A stretch of DNA of 64,000 nt. Source: Capronia americana (Eukaryota; Ascomycota; Eurotiomycetes; Chaetothyriales; Herpotrichiellaceae). The translations under genes and the position numbers were made by a program. Location: the NCBI GenBank assembly GCA_016110215.1, contig JADWQD010000003.1:1054001-1118000 (forward strand), given 5' to 3'. Position 1 is the stretch's first letter; the number at the start of each line of letters is the position of its first letter. Below the pieces are notes generated by a model. That model was given only the letters and a program-made list of their open reading frames with translations, made no database searches and was not told the DNA's origin. This document shows positions 41,806 through 52,556 of this stretch, one piece after another.

Positions 41806-42991
41806 ATGGTAGGCTATCGTCGTAAACCTCCACAGAAGATGCTGACACTGTCTAGTCTCTGTCCGACTCGAAGAAGCGCCTAGCGCTCTCGATAATAGAT
41901 TTCCTGTCGACTTCCTTGAAAGATGGCACTCTCAGTGCAGACGACGCAGACAACATCGAGATTGCCAGCAATTGTATTGCAGAAGCCTTCAAGGTTGATC
42001 CATCGGATAAGGCAGCGGTATCGGATGCCGTTGGGTCTCAATCTCTGCTCAATATATTCTCTGTCTACGAGAAACTGAAAGGAAAGGGCTCGTCCACCGA
42101 AGCTCCAGCCCCTCCTGCATCACAATCTGCAGATACCAAGACCATAAACCCGGAGGCTGAGAAGCTCAAGAGCGCGGGCAATGCCGCCATGCAACAGAAG
42201 GACTACAAGACCGCCATCGAGAAATATACCCAGGCGATTTCTTATGCCCCTACCAATCCCATCTACCTTTCCAACCGTGCGGCTGCATATTCCGCAAGCG
42301 GCGATCACGCTTCAGCTGTCAAGGATGCAGAATTGGCGGTAGCCTCTGATCCAAAATACACAAAAGCATGGTCGAGGCTGGGTCTGGCTAGGTTCGCTAT
42401 GGGTGACGCGAGAGGAAGTGTTGATGCGTACCAACAAGGGATTAATTTCGAAGGTAGTGGCGGCAGTGAAGCAATGAGAAAGGGTCTGGAAACCGCAAAG
42501 AAAGAATTGGCTAGGATGGAAGCAGAGGAGGAAAAGCTCCCCGAAGACGACGTGGACGACGCTCCTGGCGATACTCGTGGCGGTGCTGGGGGCATGCCGG
42601 ACCTGTCCAGTCTTGCCGGTATGTTCGGCGGCGGTCGAGGTGGAGGAGGCATGCCTGATCTGTCGAGCATCATGAGCAATCCCATGTTTGCGTCTATGGC
42701 ACAGAACCTCATGCGCAATCCCGATGCGCTAAGCGGACTGATGAACAACCCTACCATCCAAAACATGATGAACAGCCGGAGAGAAGGCGGCGGCGGCGGT
42801 ATGCCAGATATGAGCCAAATCCAACAGATGATGCAGGATCCCAACATCGCAAACCTGTGAGTCTGATATGCCCAATTTCTTGTGCGATACTGACTTGCAA
42901 CAGCGCACAACAGTTTATGGGTGGAGGTGCTGGCGCAGGTGCTGGTCCTGGCCCCGGTCCCGGAGCAGGCAGAGGCGGCGGCCAACGATAG
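41806..42991 (+). CDS. SGT2: Sgt2-like small glutamine-rich TPR co-chaperone
   Basis: A cytosolic co-chaperone that hands tail-anchored proteins to the GET pathway and binds Hsp70/Hsp90. Three exons give 363 aa: 41806-41808 (ATG alone), 41856-42856 and 42904-42991. The N-terminal homodimerisation domain, which binds Get4/5-type partners, begins SDSKKRLALSIIDFLSTSL. Three TPR repeats follow (AEKLKSAGNAAMQQKDYKTA; NPIYLSNRAAAYSASGDHAS; YTKAWSRLGLARFAMGD). The C-terminal Met/Asn/Gly-rich domain (NPMFASMAQNLMRNPDALSG, NPTIQNMM) is the hydrophobic client-binding region. A glycine-rich tail ends it. The first exon contributes only the start codon. Confidence 0.92.
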
Positions 42992-43874
42992 AATTGCCTT
43001 GCTCTCTGTTCACACCTGGTGTTAGTCGATACGAGAACATGATACATGTCGCATGAGAATCAAATGATGGCTCGATGCTCTACGCAATGAATGCTGTACT
43101 TTATATCCCCAAAAGTAGGCCAAAGCAGAACGTGACCATCCATTCTTCGATCACATGGAGGATGGAAGTCGTGTTTGCAATCTGCTCGCCAGGCACAATC
43201 AGCGTTTCCACAGCTTGAGTTGGTGGGGAAACTCGATAGAACCCCCACCAAATGAAATCAGCCAATGTCATGTCACCACCAAACTCGACTTCCCCCTCCA
43301 ACTTGCCTTGACGTCACAATGCAGCCTCTTAGACCGCGGGCTCTCAGCTGCTGCAAGTCCGGCTTCATGCAAGGCATTTGCGCAGCTTTCCTTGCTCAGA
43401 GATGCTGAAATGCACGTTGTTCATTGGACCGACAAGGAAACAAGAACTTTGTACACGAGCCAACCTTTCCCTTGTCCGCGAATTATCTCAACTATCCTTT
43501 TCAGCAATGCTCATGCCGGTATCAAGTAAGACATTTGGTCCCGCACACCACCATCTGGCGGACGACTTTTGCCGGGTTTCCTTTGCGACCGCGGCTTCGT
43601 TGCGGGGTCAAGCCTTTTTTTAAAGTTGGTCCAGCTGGTGACAGATGAAGGCGAGCTGCAAGGAGCTCCGGTCGAGCTTGAGAAGCTCTGAAGGTGTTCC
43701 ACTTTGGCTTGTCGACTACGTAAACCATGTGCGCCAGCTCGTGTTTCCAAGCATAGCAATGTCGGAGCTCTAATATAGACATCTTTTTCACATGGCGATT
43801 TCTGTCCTCTTCCCCATACCCTATCACCTACAGTTCCCGATTTGCTGTCGCCGCCACCTCGGCGGGCGATCATC
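42992..43874. other. Intergenic region
   Basis: No supported gene in about 880 bases. Confidence 0.4.
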
Positions 43875-44500
43875 ATGAACTGGCCTACAACCATCATCCT
43901 CAGCCTTCTCTTGGGGCAAGGCTTGGCCGGATAGTAAGTACTGTAGTATACCAAACCTACAAATTAACCGTCCCAATTCTTGGAGGGGTCTGACAATCGC
44001 ACAGCGACTCGGGATACTGGACACCATCACCGACGACCACACAGTGGTGGACGCCGACGACGACCTCATATTGGTCGACCTGGACTCCCACATCGACCTA
44101 CACGTCCTGGTACACTCAGCAAAACGTCATCGTCACCGTCACATCGTACCTCCCCTGCCCTGTGACTTCAACGGTCGTCTACTGGGAATGTTGCGACCAG
44201 TGCCAGAATAATTGCTACTACCCGCCAACGACGTACCAACCAGGCGGCTGGGTGGGGACAACTACAGTGACTTCCTACACGACCACGACACCGGGAGCTC
44301 AGACACTGCAGACGATCACGAGCAACGGACTGGTCATAGTGATGGTCAATTCGGAGGTTGCTGCACAGACTCAGACGCCGAGTATCGTGTATCAAGTCAG
44401 TAATCAGGCAGCAGCGCCCGTGCAGGAGAGCATTTGGTCCACATTCTGGTCGATGGGGATTCTGTTGGCGGTGACCGCGACGATCATGATCCTGTTATAA
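43875..44500 (+). CDS. Trp/Thr/Tyr-rich secreted surface protein, possibly GPI-anchored
   Basis: No family recognised. Two exons (43875-43933, 44005-44500; donor TA|GTAAGT, acceptor CACAG) give 184 aa. Residues 1-19 form a signal peptide (MNWPTTIILSLLLGQGLAG). Next is a repetitive Trp/Thr/Ser/Tyr region (TTTQWWTPTTTSYWSTWTPT), then a Cys-containing core (SYLPCPVTS, YWECCDQCQNNCYYPP). A Thr-rich stretch follows, and the C-terminus is hydrophobic (SIWSTFWSMGILLAVTATIM). That end fits a GPI-attachment signal or a membrane anchor. It probably sits at the wall or plasma membrane. Confidence 0.72.
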
Positions 44501-45098
44501 CATGACTTGGGCTGATAATGATGAAGGGAAGAAGTTTTTGGCACCCTGGCAGTTATATATCCTATGGGCGGCTTTCTAACGATTGATGAGTAATTAATTG
44601 CACATACAATAATTGATCACAGTACGAGTACATTATATACACTTGCCCAGGGTGCCAGTCATACAGCGTACATTTAATTGCGCAGCTCTGCACCGCAAAC
44701 CTCACTGGTGACTTCCCCTCTCCAGAACTTGAAGCGAAGCTTTCCTTTTTCTTCCCTGACGCGATAAGCTTAACGTCACCTGTTTCCCGATTGGTCACGA
44801 CTTGGTCACCCTGATATCAAACCCCCATGCTCCCATGCTCCTGTATCACTACCCATCCATATCTCTAATTAGAGCTCTCCTGTATGTTCTTGAAGATCCA
44901 TTCCCCGATATCGACCGGACAGGATCGAAAAAACACCCGACCCCCAAGATCGACCATGCCGGCGGTACTCGTACGAGGACGAGTATTGTAGTATTAGGAC
45001 TACTCGTTACCCCCGAACCTGGAATTAGCAGCACAACTCAGGCACGCAAGTGGGCCGGCCCAGGCCCGGGCTCCGCCAAGCAATAACCTGCCAGCAGG
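44501..45098. other. Intergenic region
   Basis: No gene seen; promoter of the channel gene. Confidence 0.4.
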
Positions 45099-48031
45099 AT
45101 GCCCCAGCCCAAAGCAGCCCCAGCAGCAGGAGGAGGATCGTCGTCCGCCCCGATCTCGCGCACCACGTCGCGCAACAAACTCTCTTCGTCGCCGCATTTC
45201 CGCCTCCAGCGCCAACGGACCGAGACGGACGCCCTGCTCGCCGAGCAGCATGACGAGGAAGATTTCGCCGACAGCGACGGTCTTTACCCCCCGCATTGTA
45301 CGTGGACGAGCTACGATCAGGCGGTATGTGGGGGGAAACCTCCTGAAAGTGCCGACCCGTTCGGGAACGGGAAGTGTAGTGTCTATGAGAATATTCATAG
45401 GTGAGTGTGAGACTTTTATTCCTCTCTGTTTATGGCATTGGAAGTGGGAAGGGAAGAAGCAGGACGCGGGGAATCCACACGAGAAAGGGTCCGGAGTCGA
45501 TGAATGCTATATACTTTAGGGTTGAGGGACGGATTGTGAACTTGGTGGAAGCGGATTTTGAACTTGGTGGAAGCGCTGACGCTCGAATTTGAATGGGGAC
45601 AGGATTCGCAGGGATATCATCACGAGTATTGGTGAGTTCTCCCTTCAAGCCGACAGGAACGGCAGCGAGCGACGGTCGGTGGCTAATCTACCTTATGCCA
45701 CGGTTTGCAGATGACCCGTACTCTCTCGAACAGCTGAAAGCACCGCGTATGAACATCTCGGTTGTGCGTCCGCTGGTCGACTCGCTTTACGAGATGCAGG
45801 ATCTGTCTATCGGTCTGTTTTGCCGGCCCGGCTCACTTTGACTCAAGCTAATTACTTCAAAGTGTATTGCCTGCTCGTGAATCGCATGCAATTCATCCGC
45901 GAACAGTCCTTTGCCACACACCACCAGACAGTCAACCTCACTCGCGCTCTGCTGTGCGAACTGGTTGCGGAGAAGATCCTCCGTCGTTACAACGAACACA
46001 ACCCCGGCCCACGCGGCCTGCTCAAATTGGCGAACATCCTTGTCGCAGGCTTTGAGCCATTTCAAGGTGCCCCCGAGGAAGTGATAGATCAAAGCAAACA
46101 TGCGATGCATTATTGGGCGGCTCAGCATCGTTCCCAATCCGGGAAAGTCGAGAGAAAATTGACGGCCTTGGAGGTCGCGATCGTGAGTGCCAGTAAATCC
46201 TTCTTGGCGAGCAGTGCTTGCCAAAAAGTCGTGGATGCGATTTATCGCGGCAAAATTGTGTATACGCCGTCAAGCTTCATCGATATCATCCCAGATCATT
46301 GGAAGAAAAGACCGATTTCGCTGTATGATCCGAGGAGGGCACCACTGTTGAACCAGTACCGGCTAGTTGTGCCAAGGACACGGAATTTGATCGAGGCTCT
46401 GCAGTTCATGGTGTTGTTGGGGTTGTATATTGCTGTGATGGCTGAGAGGGAGAATCGCATGACTACGAAGTTCGAGGTGGTGGAATTGGTGTTTGATGTT
46501 TATGGTGCAGGATGGGTACGACAAATATCCAGTGAGTGTACCGTGGCGGCTGACAAGGTTACAGGTACTTGACCAATTCGCCTCGATTCTGGAACACGGC
46601 TGGGGCGTGTATACCCAAAATCTCTGGTCATTCTTGGACGTCATGTTTTCGACATTGTTCTTGATTTACATCGGGCTTCGCCTCCATTCTTTCTCGATCT
46701 CTGACGAGGAGAAGTCCATCGCTGTTGCTCGAACGGCCTTGGATGTTCTCAGTTGTGCAGCACCAGTGCTAATACCTCGTTTGGCGTTCAATGTCATGTC
46801 GGAAAATATGCTTTTCCTCTCTCTAAGAGCAATGATGTCGGATTTCTTGACCTTGACGGCGTTGGCGGTGTGGTGTTTTGCCGGATTCCTACTGAGTCTC
46901 AAGTGGTTGCATGCTGGAGCTCATGAGGCTGGGACGATTGGCAAATGGATGATCTGGATCTGGTTTGGGCTTGACGGAACAGGCATCGGACAGTCGACCG
47001 ACTTCCATTGGCTTCTCGGGCCTGTCCTGATGGTACTGTTCGCTTTCCTCGGCAACACACTGTTTTTGACCGTGCTTGTTTCGATGTTGACGAACACATT
47101 CAGCGGTATTGTCGGCAATGCCGTCCAGGAGATCCAGTTCCGACGGGCGGTCCTCACTTTCGAAGGAGTCAAGTCCGATGCGATCTTTGCTTACATGCCG
47201 CCATTCAACATTCTGGCTTTGCTTTTCCTGCTTCCCATGAAGTGGATTCTTTCGGACAGAATGTTCCACAAAGTCAATGTGACGGCTGTCAGGATCATCA
47301 ACTTACCTACGTTGTTGCTCGTGGCGTGGTACGAACGAAGAACTCTATGGATGTCGGACAGGCACAAATGGGGCAGAAACAAGAAGATTGACTGGAAAAA
47401 CGCGAATGGTCCCAAGGCCACCCCGGCACAGTACTGGGCAATATCGCGATTTAGCGTGCACGGAGACATTCATGCGGTCTTTGATATTGACCCTCCTCAG
47501 TCGGTGTTGGACAAGATTGCCGAGGAAGACGACCTGAACCATAGCGATGACATGGGCATTCTCTCCAGCACCAAATTAAAGGATCAATTTGCACACTTAT
47601 CGGAAGAAAGGCGAGCCAGTCAGGCCAGCAACGCCAGTCGAAGACTATCGGTCAATCCTAGGGCCAAGAAGAAGCGAAGACGGGACTCCAGGGTTGAAAA
47701 CACATCCAAACAGGATTCACAAACTGATCGGAAGCTGAATGATGAATTTCGAGATTCTGATGAGGCTGAGGCCGAGGACGAGAGGAATGCTCCGCCGGGA
47801 TACCGCAAGGCAAAGAAGGGCGAACGGATGGATTCACTGATTGACCTGAATAGTGATGGTGATCGCGATGTGCGCATTCTGGAGGCCTTGACTCGATTGC
47901 ACAAGATTGAGGGTGCAGTGGAGAGGATGGAGGCTCTGCTGGGGCAATTGATCGACGGAGACGCGAGCAGCGAAAATAGCGAAGGGAAGGAAGAGCTGGA
48001 GCAACAACTGCGGTCCAATTCCCTCAAGTGA
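45099..48031 (+). CDS. YVC1-like TRP-type cation channel
   Basis: A membrane channel resembling the yeast vacuolar calcium-release channel Yvc1 and its fungal relatives. Five exons (45099-45400, 45603-45631, 45711-45812, 45863-46515, 46565-48031) give 850 aa. The cytosolic N-terminus is disordered, then YCLLVNRMQFIREQSF and RALLCELVAEKILRRY form the conserved helical region. Membrane segments follow (IEALQFMVLLGLYIAVM; FLDVMFSTLFLIYIGL; LTLTALAVWCFAGFLLSL). The pore region is near FGLDGTGIGQSTDFHWLLG and the last helix is LFLTVLVSMLTNTFSGIV. The C-terminus is charged with a possible coiled coil (LEALTRLHKIEGAVERM). Exon 2 is only 29 nt. The likely role is Ca2+ release across the vacuolar or another inner membrane. 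Confidence 0.85.
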
Positions 48032-48289
48032 ACTGAGATTGTACTATGAGCGTTTTAGTATGCAAGACGCCGTTGGAAATAATATGCAAATTATCGTTCA
48101 TGAGGCGAGGCAAAGATCAAAGTGAAGTGAAGCGAGTCTGAGTTGCAAGCCGAGGTTGGTTGCCTGGTCGACCAGATCGCGGTGATAATGATGCGGCCAC
48201 CACCACCAATCTTTCTCATCCCGACCATAGCTGCCCTCATACAACAGCCCTCCAATACCCGAAAGGAATACATGATCATAAAGGCAACC

Positions 48290-49174
48290 ATGTCTACCGC
48301 AATCCATTCTTCGCAGTTCTCTACGAGCACATCCTCGTTTCGCGCTTCACAATCACAGGCGGCACCCAGCATGTCATACTCCGACACGCCTCTCACCCAG
48401 CTGCCCTCCGTTGATTTCAACTTCGACGACTTGCGGAAGCGCATGTCCGACTTCACAATCAAATTCGATGCGTTCATTGAGCGAGGGAGGAAGAGGGTCT
48501 TGGAAGAAAGAAACGAGTTCCGAGCGCGCTTGGGTGAATTGAGTGGTGAGTTAGGCCAGAGTGGGCATAAACACAATCGCGACCGTGGACTGACTGGACT
48601 TGCAGAGGAACAACGCTCGACTAGCACACAAATCGCAACCCTCCAATCCACGCTGTCTACACACAACCAAATCCTCGCACGCGAGCAAGCCGAGAAGAAT
48701 GAAATGCACTCGCAAATCAGCAGCCTCGAATCGCATGCAACACAGCAATCTGCGAAACGCGACCGACTGCGGTCCGCCATCGCACAGACACAGAGACAAA
48801 TTGACGCGAAGATACAAGCGCAAAGAGAGTATGCAGCGAAACAGGACGGGCAAAGCCAGCTTAACAGGCCTGAACTGAATTTCTGGGAGACATATCTCGG
48901 GTGTAGGATTGAAGGGAGCGGGGACGAGAATAAGGTTAGAATTGTGTTTGTGTTTCCACCCTCGAAAAGTTCCGGCTCTGGAGCGGAGGACAGAGAAGCG
49001 TTTTTCGAATTACTGGTGCCGCTCACAGGTCATGGGAAATATGAAGTCCCCTACATGAAGCCTAAGCTGGAGCCAGCTCGGGTAGAAAGGGTCGTGGATC
49101 GGTTGAACGCGACGAGAGAGATCGGGACGGTGCTGAAGGGCATGAGGGCGTTGTTTGTAGAGGCTATCAAGTGA
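48290..49174 (+). CDS. SPC25: Kinetochore protein Spc25
   Basis: Subunit of the Ndc80 complex that links microtubules to centromeres. Two exons (48290-48545, 48606-49174) give 274 aa. The start at MSTAIHSSQF is chosen because upstream in-frame sequence is not conserved-looking. The middle is a long coiled coil (RSTSTQIATLQSTLSTHN to KIQAQREYAAK). The C-terminal globular RWD-like domain starts RPELNFWETYLGCRIEG, the Spc25 signature, then KVRIVFVFPP and AFFELLVPL. Its partner Spc24 is not in the window. Length matches fungal Spc25 proteins. Confidence 0.9.
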   Translation: MSTAIHSSQFSTSTSSFRASQSQAAPSMSYSDTPLTQLPSVDFNFDDLRKRMSDFTIKFDAFIERGRKRVLEERNEFRARLGELSGELGQSGHKHNRDRGLTGLAEEQRSTSTQIATLQSTLSTHNQILAREQAEKNEMHSQISSLESHATQQSAKRDRLRSAIAQTQRQIDAKIQAQREYAAKQDGQSQLNRPELNFWETYLGCRIEGSGDENKVRIVFVFPPSKSSGSGAEDREAFFELLVPLTGHGKYEVPYMKPKLEPARVERVVDRLNATREIGTVLKGMRALFVEAIK

Positions 49175-49424
49175 CGATACTCCAATAGCTATGAGTCCAT
49201 GACCGCAATCTCTTCCCAATGCTCTCTTTGAACTGAGATTTCAAATTCCATTCATTCGCTGCTCAACCCTTGTCACTCTGTTAATTATTGTTTTTGCTTC
49301 GGTGGAACTGTAAGCGAATGGGCCGGTCCGGGGCAAGCAGGTGGCATGCCAAGAACGGCAGTGGACACGTTTCGACGAGATCCATTGTTTCGAGGCAGTG
49401 GTATGGGACGACAACCACATAACC

Positions 49425-51824
49425 ATGTCGTCGACGAACAACACATCGATACCTTCCGGAGGTATGTCTTGACACAGCGGCAGTACGACTGTTCTTGAAC
49501 TCACCTGTCCCAGACCAAAAGTCGAAAAAGAAAAAGAAGTCCAAGAAGAAGGGCACCGCGCAGCCCGCAATCGCAGATGTTCCCTCCACACCGACCGAGA
49601 CAAATGACACACACAATGGCCCAGATGATGACGATGACGACGGGGAACATGACGACGGGGAACATGACGATGGGGAAGTCGAAGAAGCGTCAGCCTCACC
49701 GGTGAAAGAACAGCCGCCAGCTGTAGAGACCCTAGACACAACGACTGCGGTGACGAATGGGGTAAAACAACTCACCGTCGACAGCGACAAGGATGATGCA
49801 GCTGCGCGCTTCGACGCTCTTGTCAAGGACCGCGATGCTCTACGTCAGGAAGTCACACAACTGCGACAGTCCCTCGAGGAGCTACAAGCAAGGCACACCT
49901 CCGAAATTGAAGCAGTCCAGGGCGAACTCGCAGACACACAAGCAGAGAAAGAGAACGCAGAGGAGCAATACCAATCACTACTGGGCAAGGTGAACACAAT
50001 ACGCTCTCAACTAGGCGAGAGGCTGAAGGCCGATGCAGTAGGTACAGATTGACTCAATGCGAGCACGACACGTTGACACAGTCAACAGGAAGATCTAGCA
50101 CAAGCACGCACACGAATCGAGGAACTCGAAGAACAGAAGTCCGAACTCCAAGAACGCTACACAACCCGCTCTGCTGAAGTCGAGGAACTGACTGCCCAGA
50201 CCAAAGACCTCACGCAGAAACACGCCGAACAATCCAAAGAACTTTCCACCTTGCGCAACCGTCTGACGCTCTCACAGCAGAATTGGCTCAAGGAAAAGGA
50301 AGAACTCGTCGAGTCAGAAGCCTACATACGGGATGAATTTGAAAACGCAAAGCAAGCCATGCACGACTGGGAAGTCTTGGCCATGGAAGAACGCACCATC
50401 CGCAAAGACCTGACGGATCGAAATGCGGACCTGGAAGAACAACTCGCTTCTCTAAAGGAAGCATATGAAAAGGCAGCGAGTGAGAGAGACACGCACTCTT
50501 CAACGGTTGACGGCCTCCAACGAGCCCTCCAGGAGATCCAAACCGTACGGAAGCAGGAACTCAAAGAACTCGTCGAGACGAACCAATCTGAACAGGAAGC
50601 CTTGCGGAAACAACTGCAAGAACTGCAGGCGACGCACGAGTTGACCGTCTCAGAACTGGAACAGACGAGGAAAGACCTCGACCGGGCCCTGCCCTTCGAG
50701 AAAGAAGTCAAGGAGAAGAATCTTCTGATTGGCAAATTGCGGCACGAAGCAGTCATTCTCAACGACCACTTGACGAAAGCACTCCGATTCCTGAAGAAAG
50801 GAAAGCCGGAGGACAACGTCGACAGGTATGTTTCTGTCAGCGTCAGCATTTTCGTTGACTTCTCCATGATTCCCCATCTTATCCCCGAATCATCGCCCCC
50901 CGACAAACCCGGCTGCCACTGCTATCTCCCTACTCCGCAGGTGAATCCCTTCCACAGGCGGAAGTCTAAACTTAGCAATGCCCGCCCAGCTTTTCGCTGC
51001 TGCCAGGCCAGTTGAGGCTCACCTTGTTGATCACTATTCACAACAACTGTTTTGTGGCTGTCGTCTTTATGCTTTGCGCTAAACAAGGCTGAGAGCTCCC
51101 ACTCATACGCTGCTCCAGCGGCCTGAAATTCCAGGCACCATTTCCCCTTGCACTCCCCCCCATTCACGTATCAGCACCGTTTCCCCATTTGCGACACGAC
51201 ACTTCAGGCGGCACTTCTTGCCAGTCTAACTCTCTACGCCTTCCCCTTTTGCTGCACCCAAGCAAAGCCAAGCCCCAAATATGCGAGCATCCGGCCGAGA
51301 AACTGGGCCCTTTTGCTGACACTGGCATTGACGCTGACACTAACGCGGTGGCTTCCAGACAAATCGTAACAAACCACCTCCTCCACTTCCTGGCCCTCGA
51401 CCGTTCCGACCCCAAGAAATTCCAGATCCTGCAACTTATCGCCGCTCTACTGGGATGGACCGAAGAACAGCGCGAACAGGCCGGCCTTTCACGGCCTGGG
51501 ACTACGACCGGGGGCCCCATCCCGACGAGCAGTTTCGGGAGTCTGCGCGGCTTGGGCGGGATGGGTATGAGCAGCAGTCCCGTTGTTCATAGGACTCCGT
51601 CCACGCCCGCTCTAAACCACGGCGAGTATTTTGGCGGGGAAGGGGTGCTGAGCCCGAATGGTCGCGAGACGTTAGCGGAACTATGGCAGAATTTCCTCGA
51701 GCAGGAGGCTGCTGTTGGTGGCGGCGGCGGCAGCAGCAGTAGTAATAGGGGTGGTATTTCAAAGTCGAGGCAGGACAGTACAAGTACGGTTGGAGGAGTA
51801 CCCCCGACGCCGACGTCCAAGTGA
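49425..51824 (+). CDS. RUD3: Rud3-like golgin with GRAB domain
   Basis: A coiled-coil tether of the cis-Golgi recruited by Arf1. Four exons (49425-49461, 49514-50037, 50089-50825, 51359-51824) give 587 aa. After a short N-terminus comes a Lys-rich patch (KSKKKKKSKKK), then an acidic block with tandem GEHDD units, then about 300 residues of heptad coiled coil. The GRAB domain begins LNDHLTKALRFLKKG at the end of exon 3 and resumes after a 533-nt intron as QIVTNHLLHFLALDRSD and QILQLIAALLGW, the Arf-binding signature. The C-terminal tail is Gly/Ser-rich. The long intron is unusual for this window. Confidence 0.92.
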
Positions 51825-52556
51825 ACTCAAAAAGTTGAGACGATGAGGTGAAAGAGATAAAATGAGCATAGATGTTTGATCTGTGGCCTGCAATGGAAGA
51901 CTTATCAGCATCATAATGTCCGCTGCTACTGCAGTCATTCAGTCCCTTCAGCGGCCGGTTCCTGCCCTTTCTCAGAGGGAACCTTTATGCAGAAAACGAA
52001 GTCGCGCTTTCACACTACTAACATCCCGTGAACATGACCATGAAAATCAACATGTAGCTGTGTTATGCCGCCGAGCAAGTGAGACAGGGAAACAAAGAGC
52101 CAGGCCAGAGTCGTCGTCATGTATCAATGTATCATCATACACGGCCGTTCTGTGGTGTGTATATGTACTTGGCAGTTCTATACTCGTATTCTCGTGTCGT
52201 TGAACGATTGGACAGTTGTCTATTTGTATACTTAAGTGTTCACGCACTTGGTTGACCCGCCCCGCGGAGTCCGTCCGTTCATTCCAGTCCATTCAGCTCC
52301 ATTCAGCTCATAAGAAGGTGTTCGCGGAACGGTTCGACAGAAAAATAAGTCATGATGCTCGTGTAGTCGTCGATAGATGGTTGTCCCAGATACCAGATCT
52401 TTGATCTCAGATTCCAACTCCTAACTCCTAACTCCTGCTTGCTCTGTGGCGTGCAGCAAATCGACAACGACAGACTCGCAAACATATCGAGGTCAAGTTT
52501 CTAATTTCAAGCTCATGTCTGAGACGGCGTAGAGGTGCGGTAGGACTGGGGTCGAA
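51825..52556. other. Intergenic region between convergent genes
   Basis: 3' flanks of RUD3 and of the next regulator. No gene seen. Confidence 0.4.

Noticed and set aside
49241..49741. Minus-strand open frames over the 5' part of RUD3
   Set aside because: They are antisense to the acidic and Lys-rich repeats and have no independent support.
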